Origin: Rhizobium favelukesii
GTDB taxonomy: Bacteria; Pseudomonadota; Alphaproteobacteria; Rhizobiales; Rhizobiaceae
Assembly: GCF_000577275.2 (NCBI RefSeq)
Contig: NZ_HG916852.1
Location: forward strand, 3,978,001-4,042,000
DNA length: 64,000 bases
Direction: 5' to 3'
Shown: positions 39,061 to 48,657 of the stretch, piece by piece
How positions within the stretch are numbered: the stretch's first letter is position 1
How the letters are laid out: each line of letters starts with the position of its first letter
Translations under genes and position numbers: made by a program
The notes under the pieces: model-generated
Databases searched by the model: none
Seen by the model: only the letters and a program-made list of their open reading frames with translations
What the model was told of the DNA's origin: nothing

Positions 39061-39951
39061 ATGCTGCCATCACGACGCTTTCTTCCGTCGACGTCCTTGC
39101 TTGTTGCCTTCGAGTCCGTTTCCCGGACCGGCAGCGTGACAGCCGCCGCGCGCGAACTCGACCTCACACAGAGCGCCGTCAGCCGCCAGATCAAGGCGCT
39201 GGAAGAGCAACTCGGCGTCGAACTGTTCGTGCGCGAGCGCCAGACCGTGCGGTTGACGCTCGCCGGCGACGGCTATGCGCGCGAGATACGCGAGGCGCTG
39301 CGGCGCATTTCGAGCGCATCGCTCAACCTTCGCGCCAACCCGCACGGCGGTACGCTCAACCTGGCCATTCTCCCGACATTCGGGACACGATGGCTGGCAC
39401 CCCGGCTCGGAGGCTTCCTCGCAGCCAATCCGGGGGTGACGATCAATCTCGTCACCCGACTGTCGCCCTTTGACTTCCGGCTCGATTCCATTGACGCGGC
39501 CATTCACTTCGGCCACCCGCATTGGCCTGGCGCGGAGCTGACATTTTTGATGTCGGAGAAGACCGTACCGGCCTGCAGCCCCGGGTTCCGCGGCCGGCAC
39601 GCGATCACCACGGCGCAAGATTTGCTCGACGTTTCACTGCTGCATCTGACGACGCGGCCGGATGCCTGGGAGCGCTGGTTCGCCGGAAATGGCGTGAATT
39701 TTCAGACCGTGCACGGCATGCTCTTCGACCAGTTCGCGACCGCCGCCCAAGCGGCGATGGCAGGTCTCGGCGTTGCGCTGCTGCCGACCTTTCTCATCCA
39801 CGACGAGCTGAAGCGCGGCGACCTGATTGCAGCCGTCGATTGCGAAATGGAAAGCAGCGAGCGCTACTATCTTGCCTATCCGACAGAACGGGCCGACTAC
39901 GCGCCTTTGGAAGCATTTCGCCGCTGGATCGTTCGAGAAGCCGCCATCTAA
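39061..39951 (+). CDS. LysR-family transcriptional regulator
   Basis: 296 residues. The N-terminal winged helix reads SLLVAFESVSRTGSVTAAAR ELDLTQSAVSRQIKALEEQL, followed by the periplasmic-binding-like effector domain. It is divergent from the amaA-amaB operon, 219 bp away, the normal LysR arrangement, so that operon is the probable target. The ligand may be lysine or pipecolate; this is inference. Confidence 0.9.
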   Translation: MLPSRRFLPSTSLLVAFESVSRTGSVTAAARELDLTQSAVSRQIKALEEQLGVELFVRERQTVRLTLAGDGYAREIREALRRISSASLNLRANPHGGTLNLAILPTFGTRWLAPRLGGFLAANPGVTINLVTRLSPFDFRLDSIDAAIHFGHPHWPGAELTFLMSEKTVPACSPGFRGRHAITTAQDLLDVSLLHLTTRPDAWERWFAGNGVNFQTVHGMLFDQFATAAQAAMAGLGVALLPTFLIHDELKRGDLIAAVDCEMESSERYYLAYPTERADYAPLEAFRRWIVREAAI

Positions 39952-40024
39952 CGGAACAGCTTGCGCCGACATGGCGCTTTCGATCATTATGCGCCGACCC
40001 AGAAATATGATGCAGGAAACTCCC

Positions 40025-40261
40025 ATGAAGCCCATTTTCGTTCAGCTCCAGTGCGCACCCGGCAAGACCTACGAGGTCGCCGATGCCATTTACCAAACAG
40101 AGCGCGCTTCCGAGCTCTACTCGACGAGCGGCGACTATGATCTCCTGCTCAAGGTCTATGTCGAAGAGGGGCAGGACATCGGCAAGTTCATCAACGACAA
40201 CATCGCCAACATCCCCGGTATCGTGCGTTCGCTGACGACGCTGACCTTCAAGGCTTTCTGA
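40025..40261 (+). CDS. stand-alone Lrp/AsnC ligand-sensing (RAM) domain protein
   Basis: 78 residues, MKPIFVQLQCAPGKTYEVAD, with the beta-alpha-beta fold of the Lrp C-terminal RAM domain (TSGDYDLLLKVYVEE) but no DNA-binding half. Start ATG 40025 has AGGAA upstream. Single-domain RAM proteins bind amino acids and can form octamers; effects on Lrp partners are suspected but rarely shown. It follows the LysR gene on the same strand by 73 bases, so it probably belongs to the lysine-catabolic neighbourhood. Confidence 0.88.
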   Translation: MKPIFVQLQCAPGKTYEVADAIYQTERASELYSTSGDYDLLLKVYVEEGQDIGKFINDNIANIPGIVRSLTTLTFKAF

Positions 40262-40319
40262 GCCGCTTTCAAGCGCCCGCCGATCCGGCTTACCAAATGG
40301 ACAAGTTGCAGGCAGAGCC

Positions 40320-42794
40320 TCAAAATGAAAGCGCTCGTGAGCCGCCGAGGCTTGTTATCTCACCGCAAGGCGCGTCTCCATCGGCCGATCTCGACAGCGG
40401 AAGCAACCGGACGCGTTTGGCGGTGCCGGGCGCAAGATGAAACCAATCGTCATCTGGTCGATAGCCATCGACATTGACGTGGACGGACTGAGCGAACCTG
40501 TCGGCTGAGATATCGAGTCCCCACGCATCGTCCTGTCGCGTCACCGACACCTGGATTTCAGCGTCGTGAAAGGCCTTGGAGCGCCCCAACGGAAAATGGA
40601 AGGCGTCGGCGACCACAGGACCACCGTTTGGCAGACGCAGGCGAGCGACGGTGACGTCGTGAGAAGGCGGACCGAAGCGGAACGCGTAGGTTGTGTCAAA
40701 GAATGCGCCAAAGAGATCGGTGGCGGCAAAGGCCTCGCGGCTTCTCGGCGCCAAAGTCAGAATGCGGCCGCCACTAACGACGTGCTGCTTGCCATGCCGC
40801 AGGCAAACGAGCTCGAGATCAAGCTGGAGAGCGTGTTCGGTCTCATTGAGCACGTGAATGTCGAGGCCATTCGTACCCTCGTCGGTCACAACCACCTGCA
40901 CCGGTCGGAAAGCGCGGCGCAAGGCATACCAGACTGGCTTTGGTTCTCCGGTCGAATCGATCACACCCCAACCGGCACCGGGCATCAGATCCTGCAGGGT
41001 CCAGACCAGTGCACCGTTGCATGTCGACCCGTTGCGGCGCCATTCGGCGAAGCTCGCTTCCGCAACTTCGCCGGTGACGACGCGGGAAAGATCCAGGTAC
41101 CGCTCGCGATCTTCGCGACGAAGCCGTGCCGGATCCTCGCGATAGAGTTCTGCCAGATAGAAATCCCTGACGTCTTCGAAATCCCATGACGCGCCGCGAT
41201 CGCGGGGAACCCGCGATTTCCATAGCGGACTGTGGACTGGCGGTGCATCGAGGTGGCGCTGCAGCGTTCGCTGTTGCGGCACATTGGCGAAAGCCAAGCT
41301 CTCGGCTGCGAACCGCACGTTCGCGCGTCGCGCGTCGTCGAGCGGTCGCATATAGGCGCCCACCCCGTAATAGTGGGTAACACCTGCGTTCGGAGAGAAT
41401 GGCATCGCGCCGCCTGAGGGCGAGTTCGCCACATACGGGACGTCAGGCCTCATACGGCCGGCAATCGCTGGAATGATCTCCTCCGTAATGGGGCCGGCCC
41501 AATACTCACGCGGCAATCCGAGCATGGCCGCCTGCTGGTAGATCTCGCTGCCGCCGCAGAGCACCGCCAGCGACGGGCATCCCTGGACGGCGTGCAGGAA
41601 TTCCTCGACCTCCGCGTGGACATGGGCAGTAAGAGCCTTGTCGTTCTTCGGATAATCGAAATTGGCAAACATGAAGTCCTGCCAGACGAGCAGACCGAGT
41701 TCGTCGCAGAGCTGAAAGAAGTCCGGCGTCTCGTAGACCATCGTCGCGCCAATGCGGATCATGTTCATGCCCGCCTGGGCCGCAAGGCGGAGGAACGGCT
41801 CGTAGTCTGCCTTCCCACCTGGCAACCGAACGATGTCCGCCGTCGTCCAGACGGCGCCACGGCAAAAGACGCGCTCGCCGTTGATCAGCAGCGCAAAATC
41901 ATCGCCGTGCGCTCCGCGGTCGACGTCGATGCGCCGAAAGCCGGTTCGGCCTGCGTGATGCTCAACACCGTCAACGACGATCGAGAAGTCATAAAGGTGA
42001 GGCGCGCCATGCGTATGCGGCCACCAGAGATCGACGTCCTTCAGCCTGAGGATTGCCGAGTAGTGGTTCTCTCCGACCTTTTCGAAAGCCTGCCGAATAT
42101 CTCCGCAGCCAAGCACAAGGTCCGGATTGTCGACATTCGTATGAAGCGAAACGCTCAGCCGCCCGGTGCCGTCCGACTCAAGCACGGCACGCACCGAGAC
42201 GTTGTCGATCGAAACGACATCGCGGCGGACGAGCGTGATGGGTCGCCACGGACCGACGGCATGAATTTCCGGACACCAGCCAGGCATGCGCCCAAGAAGC
42301 GATGTGCGGACGTTCTTCAAGCCCTGCGGCGTGATCATCTGCGGTCGCCAGCGAGCGCGTGGGCCGGGTTCGGCCAGGCGCGGAGCAAGCGCTCTGAAGC
42401 AAAGCGCGAGCTCGTCTCCGCCAGACAGCGTCACCGGTATCTCGTACATGGTGAACATGCTTTCCGACGACAGGATCTCCTGGCCGTTGAGAAAGACATG
42501 ACACAGCGTCGCCAGCCCCTCGAAGCGAAGGATCGCATCACCGGGCTGCGCGTCAAAAAGCCGGCAAAGATACCACGCATCGCGGGTATCGAGCGGCTCC
42601 GGATTTTCACGGTCGAAGTGCCCGGCCTTTTCCAAAGCACCGGCAACTGTCCCTGGCACTTCGGCGGCGATAAACTGTGCTGATAAGGGGATGTCATGTG
42701 GGGTTGCACAAGCGCCCGGTTCCGTCAGAACCAGATTCCACCCTTCGGCGAGCAGCGTTTCCTCTGCACCGACACTCGCCAACCGTCCCCGCAT
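40320..42794 (-). CDS. glycoside hydrolase family 2 protein (beta-mannosidase / exo-glucosaminidase-like)
   Basis: 824 residues: a sugar-binding domain (AWYLCRLFDAQPGDAILRFE, residues ~70-180), immunoglobulin-like domain and a TIM barrel (INGERVFCRGAVWTTADIVR onward). In place of the usual N-E at the acid/base position it has LCGGSEIYQQ, an S-E pair. From memory, such a pair marks GH2 exo-beta-glucosaminidases. No signal peptide is seen, so cytoplasmic. It is the last gene of the ACP/ligase operon, 16 bp after the DUF1839 gene. Substrate unknown. Confidence 0.8.
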   Translation of the reverse strand: MRGRLASVGAEETLLAEGWNLVLTEPGACATPHDIPLSAQFIAAEVPGTVAGALEKAGHFDRENPEPLDTRDAWYLCRLFDAQPGDAILRFEGLATLCHVFLNGQEILSSESMFTMYEIPVTLSGGDELALCFRALAPRLAEPGPRARWRPQMITPQGLKNVRTSLLGRMPGWCPEIHAVGPWRPITLVRRDVVSIDNVSVRAVLESDGTGRLSVSLHTNVDNPDLVLGCGDIRQAFEKVGENHYSAILRLKDVDLWWPHTHGAPHLYDFSIVVDGVEHHAGRTGFRRIDVDRGAHGDDFALLINGERVFCRGAVWTTADIVRLPGGKADYEPFLRLAAQAGMNMIRIGATMVYETPDFFQLCDELGLLVWQDFMFANFDYPKNDKALTAHVHAEVEEFLHAVQGCPSLAVLCGGSEIYQQAAMLGLPREYWAGPITEEIIPAIAGRMRPDVPYVANSPSGGAMPFSPNAGVTHYYGVGAYMRPLDDARRANVRFAAESLAFANVPQQRTLQRHLDAPPVHSPLWKSRVPRDRGASWDFEDVRDFYLAELYREDPARLRREDRERYLDLSRVVTGEVAEASFAEWRRNGSTCNGALVWTLQDLMPGAGWGVIDSTGEPKPVWYALRRAFRPVQVVVTDEGTNGLDIHVLNETEHALQLDLELVCLRHGKQHVVSGGRILTLAPRSREAFAATDLFGAFFDTTYAFRFGPPSHDVTVARLRLPNGGPVVADAFHFPLGRSKAFHDAEIQVSVTRQDDAWGLDISADRFAQSVHVNVDGYRPDDDWFHLAPGTAKRVRLLPLSRSADGDAPCGEITSLGGSRALSF

Positions 42795-42810
42795 ACTCAG
42801 ACTCCCGGCT

Positions 42811-43773
42811 TCACAAGCGCTCCTTGAGCGAAGCCATCATGGAATCCCATGCATCGGCTGCCGGATCAAGCGCCGTGCGCAGCGGATCGTATTTCTTGCG
42901 GGTCACGGCCCGGGCGAGCTGGAACTGCACCGACTTTGCGACTTCGGAAATTCGGCGCGCATCGTCGATGGCGGACGAGAATTCACTGGCGGATAGCCAA
43001 GCCAAATGATCGCCGGCAAGCTCGAAATTGGCACCGAACTGACGCAACGTGTTGAATGCGTACTTGTGAAAGAAACCAAAAGGCCGCTCTGCCATTGCCT
43101 CCACCTGCTGCGGAAACACTTCAGCGAAGGCGCAGATCGGGTTCGAGACGGGTCTGCGGCTGAAGTGCAGTCCGAGAAGTCTGCGTGCTGTAGTGCTCAT
43201 ACGAGCAGCGTCAGGCATGCGAACGGGAAACTTCGCAAATTCCGTGTAGGGGAGAAACGGCGGATCTTCTGCCGTCAGATGCAGCTGGAACAGCCCGTCA
43301 AAGTCTTCCCCCTCGAGCTCGAAATAGCCGCCATTGTGGAAATATTCGACGCGCTTGCCAGCAAAGTCGAGCCTGTTGATTGCTACCGTGGTCTTGCCAT
43401 GCTCGGTCCGATAGGCAGTGCCCTGCGTATCGGGCATATAGAACGAATCCATCTCGATGAGGCAAAGACGCCCGCGCGCAATCTGCACCTCGGCGTGCCA
43501 TTCGACGCGGTCGAAGATGGCAAGTTCGGTGACGCGGATGTCGTAAAGTGACTCAAGATCCTCGAGTGGCACTTTGAAGAACGTGAATTGATCGCCTTCA
43601 AAGTCTTGTGTGAGCGTGAAGCCAAGCATCGCCTCCGGCGCGGCACCGACGGCGTTCAACACTTCGATCCAGAGGTCGACGTAGCAATTGGTTTCCGGCC
43701 ACATGCGCTCGGTGGAATGCAGCGCATGCGGCTGATAGCCGTCCGGGCACAGCTGCGGGAAGACGGCTTTCAT
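42811..43773 (-). CDS. DUF1839 family protein
   Basis: 320 residues from ATG 43773, nine bases after the ligase stop. The sequence is rich in acidic and aromatic residues, with HSTERMWPETNCYVDLWIEV near residue 18 and FTFFKVPLEDLESLYDIRVT. It has no known activity, membrane segment or signal peptide that I can see. The family occurs next to amino-acid:[carrier protein] ligases, so it probably acts on the aminoacyl carrier protein, for example as a transferase; this is inference. Confidence 0.8.
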   Translation of the reverse strand: MKAVFPQLCPDGYQPHALHSTERMWPETNCYVDLWIEVLNAVGAAPEAMLGFTLTQDFEGDQFTFFKVPLEDLESLYDIRVTELAIFDRVEWHAEVQIARGRLCLIEMDSFYMPDTQGTAYRTEHGKTTVAINRLDFAGKRVEYFHNGGYFELEGEDFDGLFQLHLTAEDPPFLPYTEFAKFPVRMPDAARMSTTARRLLGLHFSRRPVSNPICAFAEVFPQQVEAMAERPFGFFHKYAFNTLRQFGANFELAGDHLAWLSASEFSSAIDDARRISEVAKSVQFQLARAVTRKKYDPLRTALDPAADAWDSMMASLKERL

Positions 43774-43781
43774 TGATCCGT

Positions 43782-44690
43782 TCAGCCCCACAGCGCTTGA
43801 CGCACCTTGGAAGGCCAATGCTTGACCTCGAGCCCGTGGTGATGGAACAGGGCAAGAGCGATGCGTTCAAGCCCGAAGCCAACGCAGGCGGTATGCGCAA
43901 CGCTGCCGTCTTCGAGATAAAGGTCCCATTTCGCGCCGAACGCGTCCTGATGGTAGTTGAAGCTCATGCAGGCCGTCGGCTTCGCGACCGAAGTGATCGG
44001 AATGAGCAGCTCGAACTTCAGGTTCTGATCGCGCTGATTGTTGGCGAGCATCTTGCCGGCGCGGCCGAAGAACGGATCGTTCGCGACATCGATGGTCACA
44101 TCCAGGCCGACCGCCTTCATCATTTCGATGCCGCGGTCCATCCAGCTTTGACGGAAATCCGTGACGTGCTGCTCCGTACCCATGCAAATGTATTCGCGCA
44201 TGCGGAAAAGTTGCTGGCGGGCTGGATCCTGCGACGGCTCATGGCGGAAGCAATAGGACTGCAGATCGAAGAGGCCGCCGCTCATCGGCAGTTTGCCGCG
44301 GCGAGCAATCGTCGGATAGAGCGGATAGCACGCGGCAGGAGTCAACACGATGTCGGTTGCCTGCTGATCCTTCGTCCAGTCATCGCCCACTTCCATGCAC
44401 TGAAGGAGGTTGATGTGGTCGAGTTCACTGCCGCAGAAACTGTGAACAGTGCCGGCGAGCTGCGGGAAGCTCTTCATGTAACCGCTCTTCTCGAAGAAGG
44501 CGCGGTTCATCCCGGGCGGAAAACGCATCGCTTCAGCGCCGTCGGCGCCGCCGAACTTGTCGATCAGCCGCTCGAAGGCGGCAATGACGTCTTCGAATTG
44601 TCCGCTGCGCCCGTAAAGACCGTCAACGCCCGTATCGATCAAGAGGCCAGATTGAAAAAGCCTGTCTAGAAACGTTGTCTGCACGTCCAT
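43782..44690 (-). CDS. amino-acid:[carrier protein] ligase (class II aaRS-like)
   Basis: 302 residues resembling the catalytic core of atypical seryl-tRNA synthetase but without a tRNA-binding arm. Motif 2 appears as [20 protein letters not shown] and motif 3 as [20 protein letters not shown], with zinc ligands plausible in [10 protein letters not shown] and the Cys of motif 3. Homologues from Bradyrhizobium and Agrobacterium were shown to activate small amino acids (glycine/alanine) and load them onto a dedicated carrier protein rather than tRNA. ATG 44690 was chosen. The carrier protein gene is two genes upstream (46128). Confidence 0.9.
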   Translation of the reverse strand: MDVQTTFLDRLFQSGLLIDTGVDGLYGRSGQFEDVIAAFERLIDKFGGADGAEAMRFPPGMNRAFFEKSGYMKSFPQLAGTVHSFCGSELDHINLLQCMEVGDDWTKDQQATDIVLTPAACYPLYPTIARRGKLPMSGGLFDLQSYCFRHEPSQDPARQQLFRMREYICMGTEQHVTDFRQSWMDRGIEMMKAVGLDVTIDVANDPFFGRAGKMLANNQRDQNLKFELLIPITSVAKPTACMSFNYHQDAFGAKWDLYLEDGSVAHTACVGFGLERIALALFHHHGLEVKHWPSKVRQALWG

Positions 44691-44694
44691 GTCG

Positions 44695-45876
44695 TCACCC
44701 CAGTAGGCTAGTGTCCTGCTTGTGGACAAGAAGCATACTCGACGTGTTGCCGAGAATGCGGTCGTTCGAGATCATGAGTTGCGCAGAATGGGCATCGCGC
44801 AGATGGCGGCCGACGCTGAATGGCGTGCCGTTCTTGTAGCCCATGATCCCGCAAATCAGCATCACATGATTGACGATTTCGAGAATCGTTTCCGATGAGG
44901 CGATCTTCACGTTGTTCATTGTGACGGCAAAGCCCATGGAGGATAGCTTGTCTGCGTCGCTCTTGGCATCCTCGTAGGCCTTCAGGCCGGCCACGACGTT
45001 CGAGCGAACCATCTGCAGCAGGTTGGACACCTCAGCCAGTCGCAGGGCTCCGGGCGGTGGCGCACCGGGCGACTTGCGTGCAGCGGCGCGCACGAATGCC
45101 TGTGCGCGGCCCACTGCGTCGACGGCGATGCCGTACCAGACACTGCTCCAGAGGAGATGCGACGATGCCAGCATCGATTGAGCTGCGATCTCTGCAAAGG
45201 GCTTCGGCAGGATCTGTTCGGCTGGCGCCTCGCCTTTGAACAGGAAGCCGTCCGAACACGTACCGCGCATGCCGAGCGTGTTCCACGCATGCGTTTTTTC
45301 CAACGCGTACTGCTCCTTGACGAAAACGGTCAGAACCTGATCCGAAGAGGCCGCATTTGCGTGGGCGCGCGACGTAATCATGATCGCATCGGCGTAGGAG
45401 CCGTACGATATGACCGTCGCGTCTTTCTCCAGACGGCAAATGTCACCGTCCACCTCGACGGCGCAGATGCTATTCCTGAGATTGCCGCCGATGCCGCCTT
45501 CCGTCGTCGCCGACGCGATCAGCAATTGCTCGACAGCCACGCGTTGCATGAAAGCCCGATGCCATTCACTCTCGGCGCCGTGCTCGACAAGGCTGCAGAG
45601 CTTGATGTGATGCATGGCGAAAACCATGGCAGCCGCGGAACACGCCTGCCCGAGCATCGAGCATAGCTCGGCGATCTGCGCAATCGTTGCGCCTTCACCG
45701 CCGAACTGGCGCGGGATCTGAATTCCGAGCAGCCGCCCAGCCTTCATTGCATCCACGGCTTCGTGCGGGAACCTCCCATCAAAATCGACGGAATCCGCAT
45801 GCTTTGCCGCGATCGCGGACACGCGGGCGACCCTGGCGGCAAGATCCTCTTGCGCGATTTTGACCGGAAAGTTCAT
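44695..45876 (-). CDS. acyl-CoA dehydrogenase-like flavoprotein
   Basis: 393 residues with the acyl-CoA dehydrogenase fold: N-terminal helices ([30 protein letters not shown]), mid-domain, and a C-terminal helical bundle ([29 protein letters not shown]). The typical catalytic Glu is not obvious. In carrier-protein pathways such flavoproteins oxidise an aminoacyl or acyl thioester held on the ACP. It starts directly after the ACP stop and ends four bases before the ligase start. Confidence 0.82.
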   Translation of the reverse strand: MNFPVKIAQEDLAARVARVSAIAAKHADSVDFDGRFPHEAVDAMKAGRLLGIQIPRQFGGEGATIAQIAELCSMLGQACSAAAMVFAMHHIKLCSLVEHGAESEWHRAFMQRVAVEQLLIASATTEGGIGGNLRNSICAVEVDGDICRLEKDATVISYGSYADAIMITSRAHANAASSDQVLTVFVKEQYALEKTHAWNTLGMRGTCSDGFLFKGEAPAEQILPKPFAEIAAQSMLASSHLLWSSVWYGIAVDAVGRAQAFVRAAARKSPGAPPPGALRLAEVSNLLQMVRSNVVAGLKAYEDAKSDADKLSSMGFAVTMNNVKIASSETILEIVNHVMLICGIMGYKNGTPFSVGRHLRDAHSAQLMISNDRILGNTSSMLLVHKQDTSLLG

Positions 45877-46128
45877 TTAGGCGACCTTCCGGCTATCTTT
45901 GATCTGGTCGACAGTCTTCGCGATCGCCGCGATGCTGGCGAAAGACCTGCGATTCAAGAGATTGTCGGGAAACTCGATGTCAAAAGCCTCTTCGATGCCA
46001 AGCATAAGCTGCACGGAAGCAAACGAAGTTAGGCCGACCGCATAGAGGTCGGCATCATCGGCGACTTGATCGACAGAGACTGGAAGCTTTCCGAATTTGG
46101 CCAGGAGCTCACGGATCGTAGTATTCAT
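45877..46128 (-). CDS. dedicated acyl/aminoacyl carrier protein
   Basis: 83 residues, MNTTIRELLAKFGKLPVSVD, with the phosphopantetheine attachment serine in YAVGLTSFASVQLMLGIEEA and an acidic helix II. Good GGAGAA ribosome site upstream. It is unlike the fatty-acid AcpP (DSLD at that site) and is presumably loaded with an amino acid by the adjacent ligase. First gene of the operon. Confidence 0.92.
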   Translation of the reverse strand: MNTTIRELLAKFGKLPVSVDQVADDADLYAVGLTSFASVQLMLGIEEAFDIEFPDNLLNRRSFASIAAIAKTVDQIKDSRKVA

Positions 46129-46389
46129 TATGACTTCTCCAAGATGATCATATCTCGAGTGGCGAAACTGACTTGTTCTCGGAATAGGCGTAGTCTGGAA
46201 AAGACAAAATTCTCCTAAATGACGTAGTTAAAGCGAGCTAAGCAGCTCAGCTAAATTCTTATAAAGGAAACTGGAGGAAGCAGAACTTATGTTAGATTTC
46301 AATATTTTGTCCGAGAATTGCATTCACACGTCGTGTGAGCGGCTTACGACACATTGTCCAAGAACAACACTTCTCTCGTCCATTTTTCA

Positions 46390-47442
46390 CTAAGCAACAG
46401 GCGGGTAAAGGTGCTCGGCGCCGCGATAGTCCGAAACTGAATAGCAGCCTTCCCCCGTCTTTCTGATCGACTGTTCAGCGATTACCGCCTTGCCGTGGCC
46501 ACCGGGTATGTCGAGTATGTAGGTGGGTTGGCAGAGACCGGAAATCCGGCCGCGCAAAGCGGCGACTATTTTCTGTCCTTCTTCGATCGTCAGCCGAAAA
46601 TGGCTCGTTCCGGGCGCGAGATCCGGATGGTGCAGGTAGTACGGCTTCACACGTGTCTCGACAAAGGCCTTCATCAACTCCGCAAGCACGGTCGGATCAT
46701 CATTGACGCCCTTAAGGAGCACCGATTGGCTGATCATGACTATTCCGGCATCGACGAGGCGGGCGCAGGCCGCACGCGCTTCGTTCGTCAGCTCGCGCGG
46801 ATGATTGGCATGCAGGGCCAGGAAAACAGTTTTGCCACTCGCTCTCAGCGCCGCAATCAGGGCCGCATCGACTCTTGACGGATCAACGACAGGGATACGT
46901 GTATGGAACCGCACGATCTTCACGTGATCGATCGACGCCAACTGGCGAAGAATTTCTTCCAGCCGCCGCGGAGACAACACCAACGGATCGCCGCCCGTCA
47001 GGATCACCTCCCAGATTTCCTCGTGGTCGCGGATGTAGGCAAAGGCTGCCGTCATTGCCCCGGGGTCCAGCGTTCCGAGGCCCTGCGGACCGACCATCTC
47101 GCGGCGAAAGCAGAAGCGACAGTAGACGGGGCATACGTGAACGGCCTTCAACAACACCCGGTCGGGATAGCGATGAACGATCCCTTGCACGGGACTGTGG
47201 GCTTCGTCGCCGATCGGGTCCGCACGCTCTTCCTGAGCAACGATAAGTTCGACCGGGTCCGGCACGAATTGCCGGGCGATCGGGTCGGCAGCGTCCGTGC
47301 GATCGATGAGACCCGCGACCGTTGGCGTCAATGCAATGGCGTAATGGGCGGCAACCTCCGCCAACGCTTCCCGGTCTCTTTGACCGAGCAGCCCGGCGCG
47401 TTCCAGACCCTCGACGGTCTTGATAGGCCCGACACTATTCAT
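46390..47442 (-). CDS. epmB: EF-P (R)-beta-lysylation protein EpmB (radical SAM aminomutase)
   Basis: 350 residues. The radical SAM cluster CPVYCRFCFRREMVG (CxxxCxxC) is near residue 109 and the lysine aminomutase fold continues with VILTGGDPLVLSPRRLEEIL and YYLHHPDLAPGTSHFRLTIE. It turns L-alpha-lysine into (R)-beta-lysine, which EpmA attaches to EF-P. ATG 47442 overlaps the epmA stop. Confidence 0.93.
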   Translation of the reverse strand: MNSVGPIKTVEGLERAGLLGQRDREALAEVAAHYAIALTPTVAGLIDRTDAADPIARQFVPDPVELIVAQEERADPIGDEAHSPVQGIVHRYPDRVLLKAVHVCPVYCRFCFRREMVGPQGLGTLDPGAMTAAFAYIRDHEEIWEVILTGGDPLVLSPRRLEEILRQLASIDHVKIVRFHTRIPVVDPSRVDAALIAALRASGKTVFLALHANHPRELTNEARAACARLVDAGIVMISQSVLLKGVNDDPTVLAELMKAFVETRVKPYYLHHPDLAPGTSHFRLTIEEGQKIVAALRGRISGLCQPTYILDIPGGHGKAVIAEQSIRKTGEGCYSVSDYRGAEHLYPPVA

Positions 47443-48506
47443 CTGCCGTACTCCGCGACCGGCGCCCACATCACCTGATCGATCCGCGACGCCCCGGTAG
47501 CCAGCATCACCAACCGGTCGAAGCCAAGGGCGATACCGCTCGCCTCCGGCATGATGGCAAGGGCGTCCAGAAAATCCTCGTCGATCGGATAGGTCTCGCC
47601 ATAGATGCGGGCCTTCTCGGACATCTCGATCTCGAAGCGGCGGCGCTGTTCCGCCGGATTGGTGAGTTCACCGAAGCCGTTTGCGAGCTCGACACCACAG
47701 GCATAGACCTCGAAACGTTCGGCAACGCGAGGATTATGTCCCGACGGACGCGCCAAAGCTGCTTCCGACACCGGATATTCGTCAAGAATGGTGACGCGGC
47801 CGAAGCCCAGCTGAGGTTCGACCTTTTCAACGAGCACGCGGCTAAACAAATCCGCCCAACCGTCATCGTCGGCAACGCGCATGCCGATCCGCTTCATCTC
47901 GCAGGCGAGATGCGCCCGATCCGTCGCACCGTCGGTCGCAACGGACGCCAGGAGATCTATACCCGCATAGCGGTCGAAAGCTGCGGCAACGCTTATCCGG
48001 TCCGGCCCCGCGAACGGATCGCACTCGCTACCTCGATAGGTCAGGCGTCTCGTCTTCGTGGTTTCTGCAGCAAGCGCCAGAATGCGAACGCAGTCCATCA
48101 TCAGGCTCTCGTAGCTTTCGTCCACACGATACCATTCAAGCATCGTGAATTCCGGATGATGCAACGGACCGCGCTCGCGATTGCGGTAGACGTGCGCGAA
48201 GCAGGCGATGCGCTGCTCTCCGGCCGAAAGCAATTTCTTGCAGGCAAACTCAGGCGAGGTATGCAGATAAAGCGACGCCGCCTTCTGACCGTCGGTCGTC
48301 AATGCTTCGGTGGCAAACGCATGAAGATGCGCCTCGTTGCCTGGCGACACCTGCAGCGTGGCGGTGTCGACTTCCAGAAAATCCTCGCTCAGGAAGTAGC
48401 CACGCAGTGCAGACTGGATCGCATTCCGCCCAATCAGGAACGGGCGACGGTCCAAATGCACGCTCGGCGTCCACCACGGCGATACTTTGGCGATCGAGGG
48501 CTTCAT
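47439..48506 (-). CDS. epmA: EF-P lysyltransferase EpmA (GenX/PoxA)
   Basis: 355 residues, class II synthetase of LysRS type without an anticodon domain. Motifs are TSPEFACKKLLSAGEQRIAC, YRNRERGPLHHPEFTMLEWY (motif 2) and IALGFDRLVMLATGASRIDQ (motif 3). It activates beta-lysine and joins it to the conserved lysine of EF-P. Start 48506 was chosen (AGGAC upstream); in-frame starts lie a few codons earlier. Divergent from efp. Confidence 0.94.
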   Translation of the reverse strand: MKPSIAKVSPWWTPSVHLDRRPFLIGRNAIQSALRGYFLSEDFLEVDTATLQVSPGNEAHLHAFATEALTTDGQKAASLYLHTSPEFACKKLLSAGEQRIACFAHVYRNRERGPLHHPEFTMLEWYRVDESYESLMMDCVRILALAAETTKTRRLTYRGSECDPFAGPDRISVAAAFDRYAGIDLLASVATDGATDRAHLACEMKRIGMRVADDDGWADLFSRVLVEKVEPQLGFGRVTILDEYPVSEAALARPSGHNPRVAERFEVYACGVELANGFGELTNPAEQRRRFEIEMSEKARIYGETYPIDEDFLDALAIMPEASGIALGFDRLVMLATGASRIDQVMWAPVAEYGR

Positions 48507-48657
48507 CGGCATTGTCCTGACCGACCTAGCCAACGCTGGGGCTGGCTATTTGCCGGATTTTAGGTTAGTTGCGCCCCAAAAGAACAATCAATTGCGTCTT
48601 TGAGGCTGTATCGACAGTCCTCTACGACGCCAAAAGCCGAGTTACAAGGAAGTCTTA

